Source: Sporobolomyces roseus
Taxonomy: Eukaryota; Basidiomycota; Microbotryomycetes; Sporidiobolales; Sporidiobolaceae
Direction: 5' to 3'
Length of the DNA: 64,000 bases
Assembly (NCBI GenBank): GCA_016617785.1
Contig: JADILM010000007.1
Span: 310,001 to 374,000 of the forward strand
Part shown: piece by piece, positions 37,173 to 48,586 of the stretch
Layout of the letters: each line of letters begins with the position of its first letter
Position numbering within the stretch: position 1 is the first letter of the stretch
Position numbers and translations under genes: made by a program
The notes under the pieces: model-generated
What the model was told of the DNA's origin: nothing
The model's database searches: none
What the model saw: the letters and a program-made list of their open reading frames with translations, nothing else

Positions 37173-37545
37173 TCAGAGGTGGCTGGAAGTCGATAAAGTC
37201 GAGAGTCGAGTGAGTTGAGATAAAGAAGTGAGGTGGAAAAAGCGAAGAAGAGATTTCGCAAATTCAGCTCGCGAATCGCAAGGTCGTTCCCGCACGCCTG
37301 GAGTACTCTCGCCGAGGCGTAACAAAAGGCACTCACTCATTGCACAGGATAGCAGTGACGGCAGCAGATCACAGCACAAGAACAAGCACCCTCGTCTTGT
37401 CTATGTCATCCCTTCGTCTCCTGCTTTCCGTTTCTAAAGAACTGCTGGATTGAACTCGCCGTCTTCACGAGAGATCCCGAGTGATGTCAATAGGATACTA
37501 TTGCTCAAAGGCCAAATGAACGACGAGAGGTTCTCCTACGAAAGA
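37173..37545. other. Left edge of the core: promoter of gene D and 3' end of RRP6
   Basis: The subfamily II element occurs at 37241-37262 (minus strand TTTGCGAAATCTCTTCTTCGCT). From about 37300 to the RRP6 stop no paralogous sequence is seen, so the array/core junction probably lies here. Confidence 0.5.
37241..37262 (-). promoter_or_regulatory. Subfamily II element TTTGCGAAATCTCTTC, gene D
   Basis: Same string as upstream of gene B and at a similar distance from the ATG (70-90 bp). Confidence 0.5.
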
Positions 37546-40500
37546 TCAAGATTGGAAAGATCTCGAAATATTCGCCTTCTTCGGCGCGTTGTCTACCCTC
37601 ATAGGTCTCTTGAACTCACTCGTATCCACCTTGAACCCTTTACCAGTACCACCACTCGCAATCTTATCCTTCTTCTTCTGTTTCTTCTCCGCTTCTCTCC
37701 TTTCCAATCCAGAGAGAATCGACGGACCCGCATCGAGAATCGAACTTGAACCAGTGTAGTCGTGGGGAGTGATGGGTTCTGCTGGTGTAGAGGAGGAAGA
37801 GGAGGAAGTCTTTTTCTTCTTTTGTTTCTTGACGGGAGGCGCAGAGGGAGGAGGTGAAACGACTTCCTCTTCTTTGACTGGGTCGGCTTCGAGTTGACCT
37901 AATCTGAGTTCTGATGGTTCGGAAGTAGAGGCAGTACCGCGTCTTCGTTTCTTTTGTGCTTGTTGAGATGATCGAGATGGTTTGTCTTTGAGGGAAGAAA
38001 CGACGATGACTTCAGATTGATCTCGTTTCTTTGGCGCATCGACTGAATGTGAGGTAGATCCGATCGCTGCGGGAGCCGTGGAAGCGGAAGATGTCGAGGA
38101 GAAGGGAACAAAAGAATCGTCGTTGAGGGGAAGCTGTTGTGGAAGAGTCGAGGGGTCAACTGCCATCGCGTTCGAAGTCGGAGCGGAAGGCGATTCTGTC
38201 GAAGGAGGTACGACGGGTAATCGATGAGGTTGAAGAGACTGGAACAATGACGGAAGAGATCGTTAGTCGCTTCGTCCCAATTCGTTGAAAACAAGATAAA
38301 AGCTCACCTTCGCCAATCCTCCTCCCAACACGAGACTCTCATGAACTTTCCTGACCGCTTCCGACCTCTCCATCTCCGACATTGATCCTCTCTCCACCTC
38401 CTTTCCTTTCCCTTTCCCATTCTTTCCCGACTTCTTCGCTGCCGAACTCGACGAGGGACCAAAGAAACTACTTGAAGAAGTCGTGAGTAAAGGAGTCGAT
38501 GTCGAGTTCGAGGGTGCGGCCGTGGAGGTTCCGAAGAAAGATGAGTTCGAGGTCGATAAAGATGAGGAAGAAGCGATAGGAGTGGTCGATTCGGATTCCC
38601 ACAATCCTTTGACAGGTTTGACACTCGGTTCGAACGCCGCCAAACCATGCATGAACCCTTGACCTTCCATCGTCGTTGAATCACCCATCTGAACATCTTC
38701 ACCATCCCTCATTTTCCCTTCGACTTCCTCAACCGTCCTCCTCAACAATTCGACCACCTCTTCTTTCCTCTTCCTGACTAATTCACTCACTCCACCTCTC
38801 GCGATTCCCAAAACTCTGATCAATTCCTGTCCACCTCCATTCTCACTAACGATCCTTTTCACTCCCTCAACCACCTGCAAAACCCCATTCAAACTCATGA
38901 CGAATCTAGTCGATTCATCTTCTTTCCTCGCAACCTCTTCTCTCCACCTAACCAATTTCCTCAATATCTCGAACCTGACCTCTCCCGGTCCCCATCCAGT
39001 CTTGATAGGTAAAGTAGGAACGGCGAGTGCAGTAGAGTAAGCTTTGATCTGTCCAGATTTCCCTAAAGGTATCAAGAAACCCGTATCGAAATGACCAGTC
39101 TCGTGATCGAACGGAGGGATCGAGAAGGTTGTTTGAGAGACCGAGATCGAACGTTGAAAGACTTCTACTACGGGGGAAGGGGAGGATGGGTCGAGAGGAG
39201 GAGAGGAGAGGAGTTTTTGTTGCAAGGCGAGTCGGAGGTGGTCGTAGATTGAGAGAAGGTAGTGAGTGTCGGAACGAGCGTAGTGGAGCATCTCTTGTGG
39301 GAGGGGTCGGATACGCCAATCTGCGAGTTGGTATCGCTTGTCGGGTTCGAAATCTGTGTACATGTCCAATAAACTCGCTAGAGAATGTTGTGGGTAGCCT
39401 GGGCGTTACGAATTTGGCCGTCTCAGTTCCTTATTAGACGAAGAAGTGACACAGCTTGGAACGCACCTAGTACGTGAGTAGCATGATAAGTATCGAATAA
39501 TCCGACAACGTATAATCCGAAATCTCGCTGTAACCAAACGATATCCGAATTGGCTCCATGTAAGACCTGTGCATCCCAATTTAATCACGTACCCGATCAG
39601 TCATGAGGAACTCAAAGGGGTGCGTGATTGACATGACGCACCTTGATCCAAGTTGGATCTGTGAAGAACTCGTTCAATACTTCCAAATTCTCTCGCACTC
39701 CAGGATTGATCGTATCAATCACATAGTCCTTCTTCCTTGTACTCAGCTGTTTGATCGTCGAAGGTTCGAGTCGAGAGAATGGAAAAAAGAGAAAGGGGGG
39801 AAAAAGTCAGGTCCAACTCAGCTACTTTCCTCTCTCCATTCAAACACACAAAGGGAGTATGTAGCTCACCTGAATCAAACAAGTGAATCCTTCCCAACTC
39901 CTAAAGTCGTGATGTTCCAAATCCACCGCCAATTCCTTCATTCCCTCATCTTTTCCGACGTTCCTGATCTCCTCTACCATTTTCTCTAATGCTTTCTCAT
40001 CACCAACCCACTCGAACGGAGTCTTTTCAAAGCTGTCTTTCGGGATAGGTTTCGGTTGATCTGGGAGGGAAAGGAGTGAGGCGGGTGGAAGGAGGGAAGC
40101 GAGTTCTGATTGATAAGGGTGAGTGTAACGAGTGTAAGCGGGAGGTGTCGTATCGGTGACCGAAGTGAATCGGGAAGTGGGTTGGTACAGTTCGGTTTGT
40201 AACCATGATTCGTCTGATTCTGGGTTGAGGGGATTGAGTCTTCGACGTAAGATGGGTTTCCATAATGGAATTCCTCCTTCATCGTTCGCTGATCTATCTT
40301 CTACTTCCGGAGCTTGAACGACAGTCCTTCGAGTAAAGAGGAGTTGGGGTTTGGGTAGAGTCGAATCGTGTAATAGTTTCGCGGGTAACCTTTCGAGTTT
40401 GCCTTGGTTCTTCGATTTCTCTTGCATTTCCTCTTGAGTTTTCGCACCTACCGCTCCTCCTCCCGATTGAGGTTTGTATTTCCCTTGATTCTGATGTTTG

Positions 40501-40805
40501 TCCAATTGTTCATCCGCTTGTTCCAACCAACCTTCGACAATTTGAGTGATTTTCGAGTATTCTCCATCCTTGATCAAATCCTCATCCAATTCGATAGGGG
40601 ATTCGTTGGTCCATGATAGGATTGATTGAGCTAGTGAGAGGATTCTGGTCGATTCTGAGTCGAGTTTGCGTGCGAATGATCGAGAGAGAGTTCGTTCGAA
40701 TGAGAGATCTGATGAAGAAGGCAACAGAGCTGCTGAACGTGTTGGTGCTACTAGAGATCGCTGTAATAGATCTAGTATAGGTTGAAGTTGTACCTCTTCT
40801 GCCAT
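37546..40805 (-). CDS. RRP6: Nuclear exosome 3'-5' exoribonuclease Rrp6/EXOSC10
   Basis: Distributive RNase of the nuclear exosome. The N-terminal region ([41 protein letters not shown]) corresponds to the PMC2NT domain that binds the Rrp47/C1D partner. The exonuclease domain shows all DEDDy residues: [14 protein letters not shown] (D and E), [15 protein letters not shown] (D) and [11 protein letters not shown] (Y and D). An HRDC domain follows ([30 protein letters not shown]), then a long disordered Ser/Lys-rich tail with basic clusters (KKQKKKK). Four to five exons. It starts 139 bp from the divergent ZIP gene. Confidence 0.94.
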
Positions 40806-40944
40806 CTTGTTGGATTTGAGTGATGTCGGAGTGAGGAGTTGAAGGTCAAAAGAGAGAGAGTTTTTTCGATTTGCATTCAACCAACCAACTTCACTCTCAA
40901 CTGGAACGACACGAGGAGGACGTACAAGGAACCATTGTATAGAG
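40806..40944. promoter_or_regulatory. Short bidirectional promoter RRP6/ZIP
   Basis: Only 139 bp separate two divergent start codons, so both transcripts must initiate inside it. It has an AT-richer patch near 40858-40872 and a GTATA string near 40937. No specific sites assigned. Confidence 0.6.
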
Positions 40945-42138
40945 ATGGGGCTATATAGGCTAGTAGTGTTATCACTACTCATGCTCATATCGACCTTACT
41001 CGCCTCTTTCGCACCTCTCCACTTCAACTTTAGTCCAACCTCATTAGATAGAGTATCTACCTATTCGACTGGTTTATTAGTAGGCGCCGCTCTGACCGTA
41101 GTCATCCCAGAAGGAGTAGCAGCTGTGTTTGAATCGATCGAACACTCGGGAGAAAGTCATCAACACGGGGGAGGATCTTCAGGGTGGATTGGAGCTAGTC
41201 TATTAGCTGGTTTCATTCTCATGTGAGTACTACCACACTTATCAATCAAGATTGAGCTGATATTTCGAGAGAGTGAAATCTTAATCTTCGCAAAAAGGTA
41301 TATTATCGATTCAACTCATGGTCACGACGAATACCCACATCCTTCATCATCGTCAGAACCTCATACCCACACACATCCTCCATCACTCCGTCATCTTCCC
41401 TCTCACCTCTCCGAACTCGAACCTCTCTCCCAAAACGGTCATTACCAAGTCCAGTCTCATTCTCAACACTCTTCTACCTCGTCCAACCCTTCCAATTCTG
41501 AATGGACAATCACCATGCCCCAAAACTCCCCTTCTCCTCCCTCGACAGAACCCGAATGTCCTTCCTCCCGCTGCAACCACGACGAGTCAGCTTGGTTAAC
41601 CGCTTCCCAATCCTCCATCTCGACCGTAATCGGACTCTTAGCTCATTCCCTAGCAGACGGGATCTCACTCGGTGCCTCCTCCCTCTCCTCCCAAAACGGA
41701 GAATCCACCCTCTCTTCAATCGTATTCATCGCAATAATGCTCCACAAAGCTCCAACCGCATTCGCCCTATCGACTCTCCTATCCTCCTCCGCCTCAACCT
41801 CAATAGGGTTCATCCGACGCGCCTTGATCCTCTTTTCTTTATCAGCCCCAGTTGGGGCAATCACGACTTTTGGGATCTTGAGTTTGTTCGGTTCGAATCA
41901 AGGGAAAGATTTGGGGTGGTATACTGGAATCGCGTTGGTGTTCTCTGGTGGAACGTTTTTGTTTGTTGCGACTCATGCCGTTACTGAATTGGAAGGGAAA
42001 CAAGAAGGGGAATCGAGGAAGGGAAGGAATAATGACGAATTGAGGGTTGGTCAAGGGAGAAAAGGAAGGTTGGTGTTGATTTTGTTGGGGATGGTTACAC
42101 CGGGTATATTGAGTCAGTTGGTAGGTCATGGACACTGA
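40945..42138 (+). CDS. ZIP-family metal transporter, Zip9/Atx2-like
   Basis: Divalent metal (Zn/Mn) transporter, probably of Golgi or another secretory-pathway membrane as in the Slc39a9/Atx2 branch. One intron, after FILM. N-terminal hydrophobic segments are LVVLSLLMLISTLLASFAPL and YSTGLLVGAALTVVIPEG. The His-rich cytosolic loop (HGHDEYPHP, HTHTHPP, further His) is a typical metal-sensing loop. Core helices carry the metal-site motifs: HSLADGISLGA (TM4) and MLHKAPTAFAL (TM5). The final helices are FSGGTFLFVATHAV and LVLILLGMVTPGIL. Length (about 370 residues) fits the family. It sits in the core between the two MYND arrays; I see no sign that this is functional. Confidence 0.9.
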
Positions 42139-42512
42139 ATGGAAAGCTGCAGAAACGAGGTCGCAAAGCAGGGCAAACTATGTTAATTTCGTGAGGTCAA
42201 ATAGACAAATGGTTCTCTTTCCCCTTTCTCTCCAAGCCTGTATCATTCTCGCACTCATATTCGTTTTATCTACTATACATCTCTTCCTGCCCTGTCGGTC
42301 TTCTTCTCATTCTCTCCTTTCGTCTTTTTGTTTTTGTTTTTGGTCTCTTTCGTTCGTTTTGTCGAGAGCACTATAGAACTAGATTTCGTTATCTCGCAAT
42401 CTCCACATGTTGTCATCCACTGTCAGCCGATTCTCCGGACTGTCATCAATCTGTCCCTCCTCTTGTATTGCGCGCGAACGAGAACCCAATTCAAAGTCAG
42501 ATTCGCTCTCTT

Positions 42513-42572
<60 letters not shown>

Positions 42573-42639
42573 CAAAGTCGGGATCGAGGGAAAGTCCTCC
42601 TCTTGGTTCGCATCCTATCCTCAGCCTCCAAACACTACA
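42139..42639. other. Convergent intergenic region with CT microsatellite
   Basis: Lies between the 3' ends of the ZIP gene and the CUE3-type gene. It contains a TC microsatellite (42515-42568) and T-rich stretches fitting two 3' UTRs. No gene. Confidence 0.5.
42515..42568 (+). repeat. (TC)n microsatellite, about 27 units
   Basis: An essentially uninterrupted TC dinucleotide run of about 54 bp in the convergent intergenic region. It is the longest simple repeat seen in the window. Confidence 0.9.
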
Positions 42640-44767
42640 CTACAGCGTAGCCCCCATCTTCTGCATTTTCTTATCATTCCCCCTCTGTCTCCTCATATGT
42701 TGAGCTCTTCCCCCGTCCCCCCTCCCCCTCGCACTTCCACCTCTTCCCCTCCCGCCACCTCTCCCACCTCTCACCGGCGCTTGAGTTGGAGGGGGAAGAT
42801 GATTCGAACTAGCTCCCATATCCATTTGTTTCTCTCTCATCTTCTGAATCATGTCGGCCCCTCCACGTTCCAACATGATCTTCCATCCTTCTAATTGTTG
42901 ATTGTCCAAACCCGTGGATTCTCGTAACTTGGTACGTTCTTTCGAGCGACGAGTGACAGAGTCGGGAGAGAATAAGGAGGGCGAGGAGAGATAGAGGGAT
43001 TCGAGGTGCGCGACCAGGGAGGGGTTCGAGAATGGCTGGGAAGTACGACGGGCATATCGTATTAGTACCGGAACAATCAAAGGTGAGAGGTGAGAGACGT
43101 ACGTTTACATTTGAACCCGCTCCAGCAGCAGAAATGGGAGTTTGAATCCCCGATTGTATTCTCGATTCTCCCTCATCCTCCTCATCTTCCTCTCCATTAT
43201 CCCTCACCTTCAATCTCGCACCCCCTTCTTCACCATCCTCCAAGAATGCCTCTACTCCTTCATACTCGTCTTCTTCATCCGATGAGGGTGCTTCGGCGAG
43301 AGCGATAATAGATTCTTTCAATCGTTCATCTAGTTCGATTTGAGCTCTCGGTCTACAGAAACACCACAGACTTGGGAGTCAGTAACGAATCTAGAGAAGA
43401 GGGGGGCCAAGAGAGAGCTTACCGTTGATTAGAGTTCTTGGTTAAAAGAGTACCTCGAGAGAAGTTACGATCTTCATCAAACACGTTCCTTCTCTCGTTC
43501 TCCTTACGATCTTGATTCACGACGTTCCTTCTCTCAATCTCCCTATTCTCCACTGCCTTTCCTTTACCCTTCCCATTCACAACTTGCACAATCTCAATCG
43601 GTTCATCAGGTGTATCCCTCGCTTTCTTCAATTCGACAGGCAGATCATCCTCCAACAAAGCACCTACTAATCGTTCTTGTACTTCCGAGATTGGAGTATC
43701 GGAGGAAGGTTTGAACGAAGAATGTTCGAGTGCGAGTCGAAGGAATTGAGTAGAGAGTTGAGGGAATAAATCTTGAATTGTCGAAATTGCCTGCCAAGTC
43801 CAAAATCGTTGCACTCAGTACAATCCTCGAGAATAGTTCTGATAGTGTGAGAGAGACATTAGAAACGTACCGATACAACCTCGGCCTCACTTTCACTCCT
43901 TTCGAGTTCGCGGTCTCCTCCATCCCTTCGAGTATTTTCGAATCCTGCGTCATTCACCACCTTCTCTGCGTTCCCACCCAACACATTCCTCCTCCTAATC
44001 CTCTCGATCCAATCTTGACTATCCCCCTTCTCTCGTCCTCCGACTGAAGAAATTTTTCTCAATTTCCCAATCAGATCTTTCACACCTCTCGCTTTGTCCC
44101 CTACGATTCCCGTAACACTCTTGTTCAATTCCGTCGATATTTGTAAGTGTTGTTCTAGATCTTGAAGGAGGACGGAAGGGGAGGATAGGGAGAGACAGGT
44201 TTGGAGAGTGGATTCTAATTGTTCTAGGGAAGTAGCTGCTGAATTTGTGAGAATCGTCGAGAGTGTAGTCAAGATTGCTAGGCGTAATTGATCTACTTGT
44301 GATGATGGGGGCGAAGACGTAGAGAGTGTCGTATAGAGTCGATTCAATGAATCGATTGAAGGAGGTGGTGAAGCGATAAATTCATTCCCAGCTATAAAAC
44401 ACACCAACAAAGTCTCCAACGCTTGATACGACTTGTCATCTTTTCCCAATTCCAATTCGATCGCTTTCGGTACCAATTGGGAGTAGGCGAGTTCGAGTGA
44501 AGGAGAGGAATCGAATGCGATTGAAATGACGTTTTTCACTGAAAGTTGATTCGAAGGGTAGAAATGTTTGATGTAGGTGATCAAGAGGGGTAGGGAGAGT
44601 AGGGAGAGGGATGAGAGACGAGAGATTAGGGTGTGGAGGAGTAAACGTTGCGAGGAGCAACTTAAGAGTTGAACGAGGAGGGGTGGGATTGAAGCGAGTT
44701 GGAGAGATTCGGAGAGCTTGTCGTTTGAGAGTGAGAGGAGTTGGGTCAAGAAGTGTTCTTCACTCAT
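42640..44767 (-). CDS. CUE3: CUE-domain protein, Cue3/ASCC2-like (ribosome quality-control trigger complex)
   Basis: Homologue of yeast Cue3 (Rqt3) and human ASCC2, the ubiquitin-binding subunit of the complex that splits collided ribosomes. The N-terminal half is helical (HFLTQLLSLSNDKLSESLQLASIPPLL through VCFIAGNEFI). Past the middle lies a CUE domain (ISTIQDLFPQLSTQFLRLALEHSSF ... ERLVGALLEDDLP). Its LFPQL fits the conserved phi-FP motif and the terminal LL the second binding motif. An acidic stretch follows, then LRESTGLDNQQLEGWKIMLER and a C-terminal RGG-type tail (GGRGGGRGRGGSARGRGDGG). Several exons. It is shorter at the N-terminus than human ASCC2. Confidence 0.85.
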
Positions 44768-44908
44768 ACTGATCGGAGTGAGGGAGTGAGGGGGAACAGA
44801 TCAAGAGTTCTCGCTTGATCTGTTTCTGTTTGCTTTCACTCTGACTCGACTTTCCTCCCTCTCTCTCTCGAGCTAAGATCATACTCTACTACTCCCTACT
44901 CGAATTCA

Positions 44909-45643
44909 ATGTCGCGTTCCTATTCATCTCGTCAATCAGTTTACCCTTCACCACCACCTCCCTCTCACTGGACAGCACTCGAGTCTTGTTCCCTAGCACT
45001 CGCAAATACTACTATACACGTACTCTCTCTCCCTCCCTCTCTTATCTCCAAGAGAAGGGAAATGTTGATTCATCTCTCTCTCTCTCTCTCTCTCTGTTTT
45101 TAGTTACAAGGTTCGATTCAAATCCTTCACGAAGCAACTCATGACTTACCTCGTCTAGCAACCGTCATTGATTCAACCCGCGTTCGTCCTCCCTCTCTCT
45201 CTCTCAAAGTCAAAGAGGTCGGAAAACTGATTACCCCTCGTTTTATGAGAGCGAGGAATAGGTCTATGATTTATTACCAGTCTCTTCGATTCATTCCGCA
45301 CAAGAATCTTTGAAATCCTCAATGTCACCTCAAATAACCTCATTAGTTCAAAGAGCTGAAGATGGTCTCTCGAACCTGAAAGAGAAAGAACGTTCCCTAC
45401 GAGCTCGAGTACGTTTCCACACTTCCCCCTCGCTCGATGAATTACAACTGATTCAAGGTTGTATAGGTGGAGAAGAGGAAAGCTTTAGTGAATCCAGAGT
45501 TACCGGTTAGAGTTGGGAGTAAAGATCAGGTAGAGAGTTTGGAAGCGAGGTTGGAGGAATTGAGGAGGAGGAAACAGAGTTTGGGAAAGGAAGTAGAAGG
45601 GTTGGATAGAGAGGTCGATAGGAGATTGGCTGGGAGAGCTTGA
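44909..45643 (+). CDS. SPC19: DASH/Dam1 complex subunit Spc19
   Basis: Small kinetochore protein of the microtubule-coupling DASH ring. Four to five short exons join as ALESCSLALANTTIH / LQGSIQILHEATHDLPRLATVIDSTR / VYDLLPVSSIHSAQESLKSSMSPQITSLVQRAEDGLSNLKEKERSLRAR / VEKRKAL. This follows the Spc19 family pattern (aLe.Cv..L..S...L...t.D.pRL..v...tR.yeL.p...). The C-terminus is a coiled coil (VESLEARLEELRRRKQSLGKEVEGLDREVDRRL). At about 165-170 residues it matches the family length. It was split into four exons too short to be obvious singly. Divergent from CUE3 by 141 bp. Confidence 0.85.
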
Positions 45644-45936
45644 GGAGAGGAGAGTTATAGGCTTCGGTTGGGAGAAGGAGAAGGTTTTTTGTCGTTGTTT
45701 CGATTAGTATTCGGGGCTCATTTCAAGGTTGTTGTATTGCGATTAAGACAGTCCTCTATACTTCTCACAGGGTAGTTTCTATCGAAAGACTTCGCTTAGC
45801 GAGATTCCGTGCGAGAATCTGGTTCGAGTCGACTCGTCGAAATCTTGCGAGATCCTTTCTTTCGCTCTTTCCACAGTTCAATTCACTCCTTCCTCGACTC
45901 TTCTTCCGCCAACTACAATCTCTGATCACACTCGAT
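45644..45936. other. Right edge of the core: SPC19 3' end and promoter of array gene E
   Basis: A degenerate form of the subfamily II element (TCTTGCGAGATCC) sits about 87 bp before the gene E start. The array/core junction probably lies within this interval. Confidence 0.45.
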
Positions 45937-46917
45937 ATGTCGACATCTACATCGAACCCAACGCTGGGGTCCTGCGTTGTTTGTGGAACTCAAACTCCAA
46001 CTCGATGTTCCGAGTGTGCTTCAAATGGCACGAAATGGATGTATTTCTGCTCGAGGGATCATCAGAAATTTGTGAGTAGCTACTTGACTCTTTATAGCTC
46101 TCCTCCTGCGCTTCAGAGCTGATGTTGAAACCACCTCCCTCCTTGATCTCTCGACTCTCCGTTCTCCTTCGCTCCTCCACATAGATCTACAAGACTCACA
46201 AGAGAGTGTGTGGAAAGCTATCGAGTCCTCTACGGTGGCCTGTCCTGAACGAGAAGGAGGCGGAGCGAATGAAGGAAATTGGTTCATATAAAGATCCAGA
46301 TTTACCGCGCACATTCGAAGGGATGGTGACTGCCCGTGCGCTCGGACGATCCTACGACGTGAGTTTGACTTGCTCATCGTCTCGAGAAGTCTGAGCGTCG
46401 ATCGATGAAAGTTTTCGTGTTCCCTTTTCTGCAGGAATTCCTCGAAATCGCTCAGCAGCCCTATGGAACGCCTCCTCAACTGGACGGATACAAGTTCAAG
46501 GGTTTAATATTCCTTCGAGGTCTCGCGTTCGCAACTGGCAACCTCATAGACGCTGAGAGATCCGACTCGGACCAAATTTCGTATCAAGGGAAATCACTCG
46601 AACCTTTCGGCTTCCTAATATACGAAATTGGTCATCATTGGAAGCATCTCTGCTCAGACTACACTCAGATGGAATGGTGGGAACCGTTGATGCATAGATT
46701 CATTATCTACTTTGCGCTTCTAGCGAAGAGATGCAGCCTAGTACCGTCGGAAGAAGAATCTGATGACGATAAACAACATCGCGAGCATGCCAAGGCGGAG
46801 GTCAACAAGCTTCTGAAGGGTACTATTTCGAGGGATCATCAGCGGGAGGCAAATTTGCTTGTGGACCAGCTCGAGCAGGACTTTGATCTCCCCGGTTTCA
46901 GTCGAAGGATGTCCTGA
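45937..46917 (+). CDS. MYND-type zinc-finger protein, subfamily II (array gene E)
   Basis: Innermost gene of the right array. Exon 1: LGSCVVCGTQTPTRCSEC, GTKWMYFCSRDHQKF. Exon 2: IYKTHKRVCGKLSSPLRWPVLNEKE, RTFEGMV. Exon 3: FLEIAQQPYGTPPQLDGYKFKG, EPFGFLIYEIGHHWKHL and MEWWEPLMHRFIIYFALLAKRC, then acidic EESDDDKQHREHAK and REANLLVDQLEQDF. Mirror partner of gene D, with shared IAQxPYG. Its first intron is strikingly similar to that of gene B (a common CTCTCCTCC(T/C)GCGCTTCAGAG stretch). Sixth ligand His. Function unknown. Confidence 0.87.
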
Positions 46918-47413
46918 CTATAGCCAACGGAAGGATCGTAGATGTATGTGAATTTACATTCGCCTCGACATCAACAATTCCTTGCGAGTACTGATCGCTA
47001 CGTTGACTTTCTCATCAGGTCGACGTTTGTTGTTCTTTTCTCATACTGTAGCAAGCTTTTCAGTCATCAGTCTCATTGCTGTACAACGGAAGTAAGTTCA
47101 TCTACATCGTGCGAGCGGTAGGGCTTCGACGAGAGCGAGAAAGATGGCTTCCTTTGGTTCGGATCTCTCGCTTCCAACGCTCAGCTCTTCGGATCTTGGA
47201 CATCGCCCTCCGCTCCCTCAAGACAGGCATTGACGCTCACTGATCATGTCGATGTCAGTCGTCCTCGTTCCTATTGACCGGACTTTCCGCGGTGCTCTTT
47301 CGATTCACTCCTTCTCCTCTTCCCGCTTCTCTCTTTCTTTCCTCTTTCTCCCTTGCCTCTTTCGACTTCACTCGACCCCTTGATACTCCTCAGCCTCCGT
47401 TCCTCCTGAACCC
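46918..47413. other. Promoter of array gene F and 3' flank of gene E
   Basis: Contains the second shared stretch (47165-47193, CTCGCTTCCAACGCTCAGC) and the 18-bp element (47277-47294). A possible GTTTACGT-poor, otherwise undistinguished spacer fills the rest. Confidence 0.55.
47277..47294 (+). promoter_or_regulatory. Shared 18-bp element GACCGGACTTTCCGCGGT, gene F
   Basis: Identical to the copies upstream of A, C and H; about 120 bp before the ATG. Gene F itself is the most diverged subfamily I protein, so perfect retention of this element stands out. Confidence 0.7.
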
Positions 47414-48352
47414 ATGTCCTCAACTCCCACTCCCACTCCCGCTTCCTCGGGAGAATGCGTCGTTTGCGGCCAAATCACGACGACTCGCTGCTCGTCCTGC
47501 GCGAGCCACGGTACTGGGTGGATGTACTTCTGCTCAAAGGAACATCAGAAACTCGTTAGTCCAGCCCTCGTCCAGATGCGAGTAACCGAACTGATTTCGG
47601 TGTTCGACACAGGTCTGGGACGGTCACCGCAAAGTCTGCGGCAAAGCTGGCAATCCGTTCAGATGGCCTGCTCTTAGCTCATATGAGATCGAACTCTTCG
47701 AAGCGGTCGCTTCCCAACCGAACCCGAAGCGCGAAGGCAAAACTTGGTACGAAAACAAAGCGAATGAGATGGAGAATCCCGCCAAGGTGAGCCGCTACTC
47801 TTGCGTGAGTGCAGATTTACAAGTGTGTCTCATACGATGCCTCCGCAGCCCGGCTTCTTCTCGACTTTGGGAAAGCGTTCGACGGTCCCTCTCGATGAGT
47901 TTGCTTCCCGACTTCGTTCAAGCTTGGTCGCGCGTATTCGTGAAGAGCTCCACTGGAACAAAGTCGAGCTGGCACTTCTTCCCGGCAACACGATGAAAGA
48001 AGTAATCCCGCTCGTCAACCAAGATCCTTTCGGCGTTCTTCTCCAGATCGAACTTCAAGCCTGGCCGGGATTCCTCGACCGATATGACGAAGTGTGGTGG
48101 CATGAGTTCCAACATCGAATGGTTCTTTTGTTCACCATCACGAACGACAGTCTAGGAGGCTTCATGGCAGTCTTGACCGGGAAAGATCAGACTTTGAGGT
48201 ATACTTTCGCACAGGTTAAAAGGATGTGTCAGGAGGTTATCGCCAAGCGCTACCCAAGGGAAGCAGAGTATTTGCTTGAGCTAGTCGAGTGGAAATGTAT
48301 GAAGGCAGTGAATGCGATAGATGAGGGGGAAAAGCAGAGAGGAAATCAGTAA
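47414..48352 (+). CDS. MYND-type zinc-finger protein, subfamily I, diverged (array gene F)
   Basis: Exon 1: SGECVVCGQITTTRCSSC, GTGWMYFCSKEHQKL. Exon 2 differs from other subfamily I genes: VWDGHRKVCGKAGNPFRWPALSSYE, though the last His and Cys ligands remain. Exon 3: PGFFSTLGKRSTVPLDEF, QDPFGVLLQIELQAW, EVWWHEFQHRMVLLFTITNDS. It ends with EAEYLLELVEWKCMKAV and a charged tail. It occupies the position mirrored to gene C and shares DPFGV with it but is not clearly its closest relative. Sixth ligand His. Function unknown. Confidence 0.86.
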
Positions 48353-48586
48353 ACTGAAGTCGAAAAGAGTTTTCTCGTTTTTCTTGCTTGTAGGCTTCTT
48401 TCATCTGGAATCTTTACTATCGATACTGTCCCTCTATAACATTTAGTCAGTGGCTATAGAGTCAAGTGCGTTGTCGAATGAGAACGATGCGAGTTTTGCG
48501 AAATCGCTCAATTCGCTTTCTCGACTTCACTTCATCTTGCTCAGATCACTCGACTCTCGACCGTATCGATTTCCAATCACCTCGAT
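48353..48586. promoter_or_regulatory. Promoter of array gene G with subfamily II element
   Basis: TTTTGCGAAATCGCT at 48494-48508 and CACTCGACTCTCGACC nearer the ATG match the promoters of B and D. The final ATCACCTCGA before the ATG is shared with gene B. Confidence 0.55.

Noticed and set aside
42379..42570. Arg-Glu repeat protein on the minus strand
   Set aside because: Translation of the TC microsatellite only.
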